Positions 1 to 5,631 of a DNA stretch of 5,631 nt are shown here, piece by piece. Both the position numbers and the translations under genes were made by a program. The DNA comes from Acidobacteriota bacterium (GTDB taxonomy: Bacteria; Acidobacteriota; UBA890; WLXD01). The number at the start of each line of letters is the position of its first letter. Positions within the stretch are counted from its first letter, which is position 1. The notes under the pieces were generated by a model, which was given only the letters and a program-made list of their open reading frames with translations, had not been told where the DNA came from and did not search any database. The stretch covers positions 1 to 5,631 of the forward strand of contig JACZXM010000228.1 in assembly GCA_022571615.1 (NCBI GenBank). Direction: 5' to 3'.

Positions 1-613
1 CGGCGACCTGGTCGCAAGTGGCGACGATCTCCGCGGGGCTGAAGTTCAACCAGACGAATACGATTGCTTCGTCCCACTGCGTTTCGGGGTCGTCTTTGGG
101 CAGACCCTGCGAGTAGTAGCCGCCGTCTTCCAGGTCTGCAAATCGCAGACTCGGTTCGAACAGGACGGTCAGGTCGGCTCCCAGGGCGTCCAGTACGATA
201 TCCACATCCCCGTCCAGCTGACCCGCGTCCAAGTCTACTCCGAGCCACCTCTTTAGCTCGTCGAGGTAGTCGTCGGTCTCGTTCTGCAGCTCGGTCGAGG
301 CAGCTTCGAGTTTGCGCTCCCAGTCTGCGTTTACGAACGAGAGCTCTGCCGCCGCGTTCGCCAGCGCAGTCTGTGCCGACTCGACCTTCTGGCCGGCTTC
401 AGACACATCCTCCGGCGAGGGCCCCGCCATGAGGGTATCCATTGACTCCGCAGCTTCGGCCTCGACCAGTTTTGCCTCCGTGAGCTTTGCCTCGGCCTGC
501 GCAATTTCGAACGCGGAAGGGGGCTCTTGGAGCGTTTCCAGGAGATCAGTCGCGCTCTGTAGGGTTAGCCCCGCGCTGGCGACCATGGCTTCAGCGGACC
601 CAATAGTTTGATC
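1..613 (-). other. Periplasmic adaptor (HlyD/RND membrane fusion protein)-like segment within the hybrid frame
   Basis: Residues ~117-320 of the minus-strand frame do not belong to TsaB. Residues 123-210 form two runs of Ala/Glu/Gln/Leu heptads: LTLQSATDLLETLQEPPSAF at 132-151, then AQAEAKLTEAKLVEAEAA at 154-171. A GPSPEDV turn (180-186) follows, then a return helix, KVESAQTALANAAAEL (192-207). This is the layout of the alpha-helical hairpin of HlyD/MacA-type membrane fusion proteins, which bridge inner-membrane pumps to outer components. A tail follows with WLGVDLD (239-245), LFEPSLRF (267-274) and WDEAIVFVWLNFSPAEIV (296-313). From memory this resembles an inserted region in some efflux adaptors of GC-rich bacteria. 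The parts that normally precede the hairpin (signal peptide or membrane anchor, first lipoyl half) are absent and replaced by TsaB sequence. GC is about 62%, lower than the adjoining TsaB part. The assignment is pattern recognition, not a search result. Confidence 0.5.
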
Positions 614-961
614 CGAAGGCGGCTCGATAAGTGCGTCCAGGGTCCCGATTCCGGTCGCTGGGACGCCGGATCCCCACGCCAGTCCGGCGGCGGTGGCAAG
701 TGCGACCCGGAGGCCGGTGAAGGTACCGGGACCGGCGCTGACCGCGATCGCGTCGAGATCGCCGAGATGCGCCTGCTGAAGCTCCAGCATCGTATCGATC
801 GCCCCCAGGATCCACGCATCGGTGCCGCGTCCGAACGGGCCCGATACGGCCACCACGATCTGCTCACCCCGCACCAGGGCGAGCGTGGAGGGTGGTGTGG
901 CGGTGTCGATGCCGAGTACCAGCGCGCCACCTCTGCCACGGGCTGCTTTGTTCTTGCTCAC
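1..961 (-). CDS. tsaB: Hybrid frame: TsaB N-terminal lobe joined to an adaptor-like coiled-coil segment (partial, runs off left edge)
   Basis: A minus-strand frame starts at GTG 961-959 and stays open for 320 codons to the window edge. Residues 14-112 match the N-terminal ASKHA lobe of TsaB, which partners TsaD in making N6-threonylcarbamoyladenosine on tRNAs. LVLGIDTATPPSTLALV is at 14-30, DAIAVSAGPGTFTGLRVALA at 70-89, and VPATGIGTLDAL at 100-111. The usual TsaB C-terminal lobe, with its DARRGEVY-like block, is missing. From about residue 117 the chain becomes acidic, Ala/Glu-rich and helical, resembling a HlyD-type adaptor. The usual RRHxE-like stretch of TsaB reads RGTDA here (45-49). The GTG start leaves a 13-residue basic leader (SKNKAARGRGG); an in-frame GTG at 1006-1004 would add 15 residues. 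The TsaB call for the first third is strong. Whether the whole frame is one real protein, a fusion or a chimera is unresolved; a TsaB without its second lobe is unlikely to work normally. Confidence 0.8.
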   Translation of the reverse strand, partial: MSKNKAARGRGGALVLGIDTATPPSTLALVRGEQIVVAVSGPFGRGTDAWILGAIDTMLELQQAHLGDLDAIAVSAGPGTFTGLRVALATAAGLAWGSGVPATGIGTLDALIEPPSDQTIGSAEAMVASAGLTLQSATDLLETLQEPPSAFEIAQAEAKLTEAKLVEAEAAESMDTLMAGPSPEDVSEAGQKVESAQTALANAAAELSFVNADWERKLEAASTELQNETDDYLDELKRWLGVDLDAGQLDGDVDIVLDALGADLTVLFEPSLRFADLEDGGYYSQGLPKDDPETQWDEAIVFVWLNFSPAEIVATCDQVA

Positions 962-1078
962 GTCGTGTCCGGGTCCGTGGCGGGTCTGGGCGGCAGCGGT
1001 CCGCACCGTGTTACGCTTGGCGACCTCCGAAACGGAGGGCCGTTACGGCCCCCGTCGGGCGAAGTTTCGCGTGGATCG
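962..1078. promoter_or_regulatory. Divergent intergenic region between tsaB and mutS
   Basis: These 117 bases separate the minus-strand GTG at 961 from the mutS ATG at 1079 and must hold the 5' signals for both genes. I find no convincing -35/-10 pair in either direction. The best plus-strand candidate is a weak extended -10-like TGtTACGCT at 1009-1017. No good Shine-Dalgarno precedes mutS; the bases before the ATG read GTGGATCG. The right half is filled by inverted repeats listed separately. The mutS reading frame stays open leftward through this region, but I attribute that to high GC. Confidence 0.5.
1024..1070. repeat. Four consecutive inverted repeats upstream of mutS
   Basis: Four short perfect dyads lie end to end: CCTCCGaaaCGGAGG (1024-1038), GGGCCGttaCGGCCC (1037-1051), CCCGtCGGG (1051-1059) and GCGAAgtTTCGC (1059-1070). 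The first two have 6-bp stems with 3-base loops and share bases 1037-1038, so the two hairpins cannot both form completely. The array ends 8 bases before the mutS start codon. It could form RNA hairpins in a mutS leader or serve as protein-binding half-sites. No T-tract follows on either strand, so it is not a standard intrinsic terminator. Confidence 0.6.
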
Positions 1079-3730
1079 ATGGGCTCAGCGGCTAAGACCA
1101 CTCCGATGATGCGGCAGTACCACCGCATCAAGTCATCCTACCCCGATGCGATTCTGTTCTACCGCCTCGGCGACTTTTACGAGATGTTCTTCGAGGACGC
1201 CGAACTGGCCAGCTCGATCCTCGATATTACTCTCACCGCGCGCGGCCGCGGGACGGCCAGCGAGGCTCCGATGTGCGGCGTTCCCTACCATAGCGCCGAC
1301 GGCTACCTGGCCCGGTTGCTCGAGGCCGGCCACAAGGTGGCGATCGCCGAGCAGGTCGAGGATGCCGCCGTCGCCAAGGGCATGGTGCGCCGCGAGGTGG
1401 TGCGGGTGCTCACCCCCGGCACCCTGGTCGAGGAGGATCTTCTCGAGAGTCGGAAGAACAACTACCTGGTTGCGGTCAACGAGCTCGACGGCACGATTGG
1501 TGTCGCTGCTCTCGATGTTTCGACCGGCGAGTTCATTGCCGCACAATTCGACGGCGAAGGGGCCCGGCGACGCGGCGGCGAGGAAATCTCGCGCTGGTCG
1601 CCGCGCGAGGTCTGCTTCCCGGACGACCAGGACCCGCGCGCGTGGCTGGTTTCGACCGATCCGGGGTTTCCGGCCCCTGATGGCATCAGAACGTGGAGCT
1701 CCCAGCCGGCCTGGACCTACGATTCCCAGCGAGCCCAGGCGAGGCTGTGCGAGCACTTCGGGGTGGCGTCGCTCGAGGGGTTCGACCTGCAGGGGCAGGA
1801 GGCGGCGATCGGAGCGGCTGGCGCGCTGCTGCAATACGCCGCCGAGGACAGCCACAAGGGGCCGCTGCGGCACGTGCGCAGCATTCGTCGCTATCGTGAC
1901 CGTGAGTTTCTGCAGCTGGATGCGACCACACGCCGATCCCTGGAGCTGACCGAGTCGTGGCAGGCCGGCACCAAGGCGGGATCGCTGCTTGCCGTAGTCG
2001 ATCGCTCTTGCACCGCTATGGGAGGCCGCCGGCTGCGCCAGTGGCTTCTGCGCCCGCTACGGGATCCCTGCGCCATCGGCAGGCGCCAGGAGGTGGTCCA
2101 GGAGCTGGTCGAGAACGTGCGCCTGCGCGATCAGCAGGCGAGCGCTCTGCGGCGTGTCCACGACCTGGAGCGGCTGACCACGCGTGTCACTCTGGGGAGC
2201 GCCAATCCGCGCGATCTGTACACGCTGCGGAGCTCGCTCGAAGCGTTGCCGCAGGTCGCCGCCGCGCTCGACGAGCTCGCCGCCACAGGACTTGGCAAGC
2301 GTCTTCGGGAGCGCCTCGACCTGTGCGATGACATCGCCCAGCGGATCGCCTCTCGCCTGGTCGACGATCCGCCGGTGAACACCAGCGCGGGCGGCGTGAT
2401 CCGGGACGGCTTCGATCCCGAGCTCGATCGCTTGCGTAGCGCACGCTCCGAGGGCAAGGGCTTCATCGCCCGGCTCGAGGCGACGGAGCGCGAGCGTACG
2501 GGAATCGGGACGCTCAAGGTGCGGTTCAACAAGGTATTCGGTTACTTCATCGAAGTCTCCAAGGCGAATCTACAGAAGGTCCCGGACACCTACATCCGCA
2601 AACAGACGTTGACCAACGCCGAGCGCTTCATCACCCCGGAGCTCAAAGAGTTCGAGGAGACCGTGCTCGGGGCCGAGGAGAAGATCAGCGCGCTGGAGCA
2701 GAAACTGTTCGCCGTTCTGCGCGACGAGGTGGCGGCCGAGGCTGCGCGCTTGCGTCGGTCGGCCGACGTCGTGGCGACGCTCGACGCGCTGGCGGGGTTG
2801 GCCGAGGTGGCGGCTCGCGGCGGCTACGTCAGGCCGGTCGTCGACGACAGCAACGTGATCGAGATCCGGGCCGGCAGGCACCCGGTCGTGGAGGCGCTCC
2901 AAGCCGACGTGCTGTTCGTTCCCAACGACGCCTATCTGGACGGTGGAGAGAACCGGATCAAGCTGGTCACGGGCCCCAATATGGGAGGCAAGTCGACCTA
3001 CCTGCGGCAGATCGCGCTGATCGTCATCCTGGCCCAGATCGGCAGCTTCGTTCCCGCCGACGGGGCACGCATCGGTGTGGTGGACCGCATCTTCACGCGC
3101 GTCGGAGCCAGCGACAACCTGGCAAGAGGGGCCTCGACTTTCCTGGTAGAGATGCAGGAAACCGCGAACATTCTCAACAACGCCACGCCCCGGAGCTTGA
3201 TCCTGCTCGACGAGGTGGGCCGCGGCACCAGCACCTACGACGGTTTGTCGCTGGCCTGGGCGGTGGTGGAGCATCTGCACGATGAGGCCAGGGTCGCGGC
3301 GCGAGTCCTGTTTGCCACTCACTATCACGAGCTCACACAGCTCGAGGAGCGCCTTGCCGGGCTCGGCAACCTAAGCGTCACCGTGCACGAGTCCGGCCAG
3401 GACGTCGTGTTCTTGCATCGAGTCGAGCCCGGGGCCGCCGACCGGTCCTACGGCATCCATGTGGCCCAGCTGGCAGGCCTGCCGGCGTCGGTGGTTCGAC
3501 GTGCCGAGGTGATCCTCCAAGAGCTCGAAGGGCGGGGCGCACCCGATGTTGCGCCGCCGCCTGCCGCCGGCTCCACGGATCGGTCCCAGCTCAGTCTCTT
3601 CTCGGCGGCGGAACATCCGCTCCAGCAGCGTCTGCGGGCGCTTCGACCGGAGGCGCTGACCCCACTCGAGGCCCTCAGCCTGCTCGCCGACTGGAAGGAC
3701 GAGTTCGGCGGCGGCGAAGGCGGGCGATGA
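1079..3730 (+). CDS. mutS: DNA mismatch repair protein MutS
   Basis: This is the mismatch-recognition ATPase that binds mispairs and small loops as a dimer and recruits MutL; 883 residues is normal for MutS1. The start ATG 1079 gives MGSAAKTTPMMRQY, matching the family N-terminus (TPMMxQY). In order: the mismatch-binding domain with GDFYEMF (31-37), where F33-Y34-E35 is the Phe-x-Glu reader; a connector domain; a core/lever domain starting near 285 with TAMGGRRLRQWLLRPL; a clamp region with KVRFNKVFGYFIEVSK (480-495); and the ABC-type ATPase with Walker A GPNMGGKST (632-640), Walker B LILLDE (D711, E712), GRGTSTYDG after it, and FATHYHEL with H748. QLSLF (837-841) is a canonical beta-clamp-binding peptide in the flexible tail, followed by the C-terminal LTPLEALSLL helix. 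No Shine-Dalgarno is evident, so the start rests on homology. Its stop overlaps the start of anmK. Confidence 0.97.
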   Translation: MGSAAKTTPMMRQYHRIKSSYPDAILFYRLGDFYEMFFEDAELASSILDITLTARGRGTASEAPMCGVPYHSADGYLARLLEAGHKVAIAEQVEDAAVAKGMVRREVVRVLTPGTLVEEDLLESRKNNYLVAVNELDGTIGVAALDVSTGEFIAAQFDGEGARRRGGEEISRWSPREVCFPDDQDPRAWLVSTDPGFPAPDGIRTWSSQPAWTYDSQRAQARLCEHFGVASLEGFDLQGQEAAIGAAGALLQYAAEDSHKGPLRHVRSIRRYRDREFLQLDATTRRSLELTESWQAGTKAGSLLAVVDRSCTAMGGRRLRQWLLRPLRDPCAIGRRQEVVQELVENVRLRDQQASALRRVHDLERLTTRVTLGSANPRDLYTLRSSLEALPQVAAALDELAATGLGKRLRERLDLCDDIAQRIASRLVDDPPVNTSAGGVIRDGFDPELDRLRSARSEGKGFIARLEATERERTGIGTLKVRFNKVFGYFIEVSKANLQKVPDTYIRKQTLTNAERFITPELKEFEETVLGAEEKISALEQKLFAVLRDEVAAEAARLRRSADVVATLDALAGLAEVAARGGYVRPVVDDSNVIEIRAGRHPVVEALQADVLFVPNDAYLDGGENRIKLVTGPNMGGKSTYLRQIALIVILAQIGSFVPADGARIGVVDRIFTRVGASDNLARGASTFLVEMQETANILNNATPRSLILLDEVGRGTSTYDGLSLAWAVVEHLHDEARVAARVLFATHYHELTQLEERLAGLGNLSVTVHESGQDVVFLHRVEPGAADRSYGIHVAQLAGLPASVVRRAEVILQELEGRGAPDVAPPPAAGSTDRSQLSLFSAAEHPLQQRLRALRPEALTPLEALSLLADWKDEFGGGEGGR
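3727..3730 (+). other. ATGA stop-start overlap of mutS and anmK
   Basis: The mutS stop TGA (3728-3730) and the anmK start ATG (3727-3729) share the tetranucleotide ATGA. This arrangement is typical of translational coupling by terminating ribosomes and shows that the two genes are on one transcript. Confidence 0.85.
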
Positions 3731-4881
3731 CTCTGTCATTGGGGCTGATCTCGGGTACCTCGATGGACGGGATCGATGCCGCGCTGATCGCCTGCGATCC
3801 GGACCCCGCCGCGCGGCCCCTGGTGCGGGGCTATCGAACCTATCCGTACGAGCCTCAGTTGAGGGCGGCGCTCGATGCTCTGCTGGAGGAAGGCGGCCTG
3901 GAACGCCTCGCGCGCCTGGATATGGCGGTCGGTGAGGCGTTCGCGCACGCGGCCACGTCGCTTCTGCTCGAGCTGTCGGTGACGCCGGCGCAGGTGCGCT
4001 GCATCGGTTCGCATGGCCAGACGCTTGGCCACTGGCCGCAGCAGGTCTCGGTGGCTGGCGAGAGCACCGGGTCGACCCTCCAGATCGGTGAGCCTGCGGT
4101 CATCGCCGCCCGTACAGGAATCGTGACGGTGGCCGATTTTCGGCGCATGGACATGGCTCTCGGAGGTCAGGGTGCACCGCTCGTCCCATTGCTCGATTGG
4201 CGCGCATACCGGCACCCGAGGCGCGGACGGGTCTTGCTCAATCTGGGCGGCATTGCCAACCTGACGGCCCTGCCACCAGGATGCGCGGCCCAGGAGGTGG
4301 TGGCCTTCGATACGGGTCCCGCTAACGTCCTGATGGACGCCGCGGCGCGCGCCCGTGGGGTGATGGCCGGTTACGACCGCGACGGTGCGCTTGCCGCTGC
4401 TGGACAGGTGGCACAGGAGCTGCTGGCGCGCATGCTCGAGCACCCGTTCTTCGGCGCGCCACCGCCCAAGTCGGCTGATATCGGCAGCTTCCTGCGGCTG
4501 ATGCACGAGGCGGTCGATCCGTGCGGTGTCAGCCTGGAGACGGTCGATCTGTTGGCCACGCTCACCGAGTTAACGGCGCAGACCGTGCGCGGTGCGATCG
4601 AGCGCCACGTCGCCCCACACCAGGCGGTGGACGAGGTGCTGGTCTCCGGTGGCGGGGTTCACAATCGTGCCCTGATGGCACGGCTCGAGTCGCTGCTGGC
4701 GCCGGCTACGGTGGCACCCATCCCCGTCGATGCCGGGATTGTCCCGGATGCAAAGGAGGCCGTGGCCTTTGCGCTCCTGGCGCTCGAAACGCTGCAGGGA
4801 CGGCCCGGGAATCTGCCTGCTGTGACCGGCGCCAGCGCGCCGGCGTTGTTGGGCAAGATCGTGATGCCGCCCGCGGGCTGA
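3727..4881 (+). CDS. anmK: Anhydro-N-acetylmuramic acid kinase
   Basis: AnmK uses ATP to open and phosphorylate 1,6-anhydro-MurNAc, giving MurNAc-6-phosphate for MurQ in cytoplasmic cell-wall recycling. The 384-residue length is close to the family norm (~370). Signatures in order: GLISGTSMDGIDAAL (6-20, N-terminal ASKHA phosphate loop), IGSHGQTLGHWP (93-104), LQIGEPAVIA (118-127), GGQGAPLVPLLD (146-157), LLNLGGIANLT (170-180), AFDTGPANVLMDA (193-205; D195 aligns with the catalytic Asp), VSGGGVHN (306-313), and GNLPAVTGA (361-369) near the end. One departure: the usual KSTGRExF reads KSADIGSF (248-255). ATG 3727 lies inside ATGA with the mutS stop, and GAAGG at 3716-3720 can serve as its ribosome site, so translation is probably coupled to mutS. 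The call is firm; activity is likely because the ATP- and sugar-site motifs are otherwise intact. Confidence 0.96.
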   Translation: MTLSLGLISGTSMDGIDAALIACDPDPAARPLVRGYRTYPYEPQLRAALDALLEEGGLERLARLDMAVGEAFAHAATSLLLELSVTPAQVRCIGSHGQTLGHWPQQVSVAGESTGSTLQIGEPAVIAARTGIVTVADFRRMDMALGGQGAPLVPLLDWRAYRHPRRGRVLLNLGGIANLTALPPGCAAQEVVAFDTGPANVLMDAAARARGVMAGYDRDGALAAAGQVAQELLARMLEHPFFGAPPPKSADIGSFLRLMHEAVDPCGVSLETVDLLATLTELTAQTVRGAIERHVAPHQAVDEVLVSGGGVHNRALMARLESLLAPATVAPIPVDAGIVPDAKEAVAFALLALETLQGRPGNLPAVTGASAPALLGKIVMPPAG

Positions 4882-5020
4882 GCCCGCCAATTCCCCGGCG
4901 CGCGACCGACGCCACTTTTGCCACGGGATGGGTCTTGGCGACCCCGGGAGCCGCGGGTGCAACCCGGCCCCATGATATGATTCTGGCGTCCCGTAGCCCT
5001 TTTTGTCCGGAGGAATGCGT
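4882..5020 (+). promoter_or_regulatory. ilvE: anmK-ilvE intergenic region with a possible ilvE promoter
   Basis: This 139-base gap holds an extended -10-like element, TGaTATGAT, at 4973-4981. No -35 is recognisable at the proper spacing, which is tolerable for extended -10 promoters. Transcription would begin near 4988, giving a leader of about 33 bases. A small GC-rich dyad, CGGGTgcaACCCG (4954-4966), lies just upstream. It has no T-run directly after it, so I do not call it a terminator. The element suggests that ilvE can be transcribed independently of mutS-anmK. Confidence 0.4.
5009..5013 (+). promoter_or_regulatory. ilvE: Shine-Dalgarno of ilvE
   Basis: GGAGG lies 7 bases before ATG 5021. 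It decides the start: the in-frame ATG at 5015 is only one base downstream of the motif and too close to be used efficiently. Confidence 0.8.
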
Positions 5021-5631
5021 ATGCCCGGCCTCAAGCCATCGAAGGTTATCTGGCACAACGGAGAGCTGATTCCCTGGGACCAAGCCACTGTGCACGTAGG
5101 CACGCACGTGCTGCACTACGGCTCGTCGGTCTTCGAGGGAATTCGCTGTTACAAGACCGAGCACGGGTCGGCGGTCTTTCGCCTGCGCGAGCACACTCGC
5201 CGTCTGGTTGACTCGGCCCGTATCTATCGAATGCCGCTGCAATACGACCGCGACCAGCTCGCCGACGCCTGTTTGGAGACGATTCGCGCCAACGAGATGG
5301 AGTATTGCTACATCCGGCCTCTGGTCTTTCGTGGCTTTCACTCTCTTGGCGTCAATCCTCTGCCGTGCCCGATCGAGAGCTATGTCATGGTCTGGCAGTG
5401 GGGCTCGTACCTGGGCGAGGAAGCGCTCGAGAACGGCGTCGACGTCAAAGTTTCGAGCTGGCATCGCCTGGCGCCGAACACGATGCCCAGCCAAGCCAAG
5501 GCCGGGGCGAACTACGCGAACGCGGCGCTGATCAAGATGGAGGCCTTGCGCGAGGGATACGCGGAGGCGATTGCTCTGACCACCTCGGGGTATGTCTCCG
5601 AGGGCAGCGGTGAGAACGTATTCATGGTTCG
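5021..5631 (+). CDS. ilvE: Branched-chain amino acid aminotransferase (3' end outside window)
   Basis: IlvE is a PLP enzyme of fold class IV that exchanges the amino group between glutamate and the 2-oxo acids of leucine, isoleucine and valine, the last step of their synthesis and first of their breakdown. The window contains 203 codons of an expected ~300. Visible signatures: the N-terminal [20 protein letters not shown] (9-28), [13 protein letters not shown] (32-44), [19 protein letters not shown] (53-71), YIRPLVFRG (97-105), GVNPLPCP (110-117), [20 protein letters not shown] (145-164) with the Schiff-base lysine K160, and [14 protein letters not shown] (190-203) with the PLP-contacting glutamate E194. 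The start follows a strong Shine-Dalgarno. Spacing from anmK and the putative own promoter suggest a separate transcription unit. D-amino acid transaminase or aminodeoxychorismate lyase are related folds, but the sequence reads as IlvE. Confidence 0.95.
   Translation, partial: MPGLKPSKVIWHNGELIPWDQATVHVGTHVLHYGSSVFEGIRCYKTEHGSAVFRLREHTRRLVDSARIYRMPLQYDRDQLADACLETIRANEMEYCYIRPLVFRGFHSLGVNPLPCPIESYVMVWQWGSYLGEEALENGVDVKVSSWHRLAPNTMPSQAKAGANYANAALIKMEALREGYAEAIALTTSGYVSEGSGENVFMV

Noticed and set aside
64..611. Plus-strand open frames of 122 and 99 residues (64-432 and 312-611)
   Set aside because: They are Arg/Pro/Ser- or Ser/Ala-rich and lie opposite the minus-strand frame, whose composition (helical, acidic, spaced aromatics) is that of a real protein.
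565..939. A frameshifted TsaB C-terminal lobe in another minus-strand frame
   Set aside because: The alternative minus frame overlaps the TsaB N-lobe itself and encodes an Arg/Ser/Pro-rich string without TsaB C-lobe motifs, so a simple frameshift does not explain the loss.
1004..1006. Upstream GTG as the tsaB start
   Set aside because: It would add 15 residues to a leader that is already longer than usual for TsaB and has no clear ribosome site; GTG 961 is preferred, without certainty.
608..1078. An extra 157-residue N-terminal extension of MutS from ATG 608
   Set aside because: The frame is open but antisense to the TsaB coding region, rich in Gly/Arg without family similarity, and MutS homology begins at TPMMRQY just after ATG 1079.
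1133..4506. Long minus-strand open frames opposite mutS and anmK (up to ~256 residues)
   Set aside because: They are typical antisense shadows in GC-rich genes with no recognisable motifs; the sense strand is fully explained by conserved proteins.
4944..5004. Intrinsic terminator after anmK (GC dyad plus a later T5 run)
   Set aside because: The stem is only 5 bp and the T-run at 5000-5004 is more than 30 bases downstream of it, so the two do not form a terminator.

Overview
This is a high-GC bacterial window (about 62% GC over the first 600 bases and near 70% in the next few hundred). It carries ordinary housekeeping genes plus one anomalous reading frame at the left edge. The proteins look bacterial and mesophilic. 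The anhydro-MurNAc kinase fits an organism that recycles peptidoglycan. The phylum cannot be fixed from the sequence; a GC-rich soil or sediment lineage, perhaps from a metagenome, is a guess.

Layout. Positions 961 to 1 (minus strand) form one uninterrupted frame of at least 320 codons that runs off the left edge. Its first ~112 residues are the N-terminal ASKHA lobe of TsaB, the t6A tRNA-modification partner protein. The remaining ~205 residues are not the TsaB C-terminal lobe. They look like the coiled-coil hairpin, and the segment after it, of a HlyD/RND-type periplasmic adaptor (membrane fusion protein). The change of protein family coincides with a GC step near 600-660, so this is either an unusual gene fusion or a chimeric junction (rearrangement or misassembly). 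Positions 962-1078 are a divergent intergenic region containing four end-to-end inverted repeats just upstream of mutS.

On the plus strand, mutS (1079-3730) is a complete 883-residue mismatch-repair ATPase with all expected motifs and a C-terminal clamp-binding peptide. It overlaps anmK (3727-4881) by the four bases ATGA, so the two are very probably co-transcribed and translationally coupled. A 139-base gap (4882-5020) holds an extended -10 element and a strong Shine-Dalgarno, followed by ilvE (5021 to the right edge, partial), a class IV branched-chain aminotransferase with its PLP lysine visible.

The three plus-strand genes serve unrelated functions: DNA mismatch repair, cell-wall sugar recycling and branched-chain amino acid metabolism. 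The chromosomal part is conventional. The points worth a second look are the tsaB/adaptor hybrid frame, the dyad array before mutS, and a diverged signature in AnmK. I see no tRNA, rRNA, CRISPR array, insertion sequence or phage gene.
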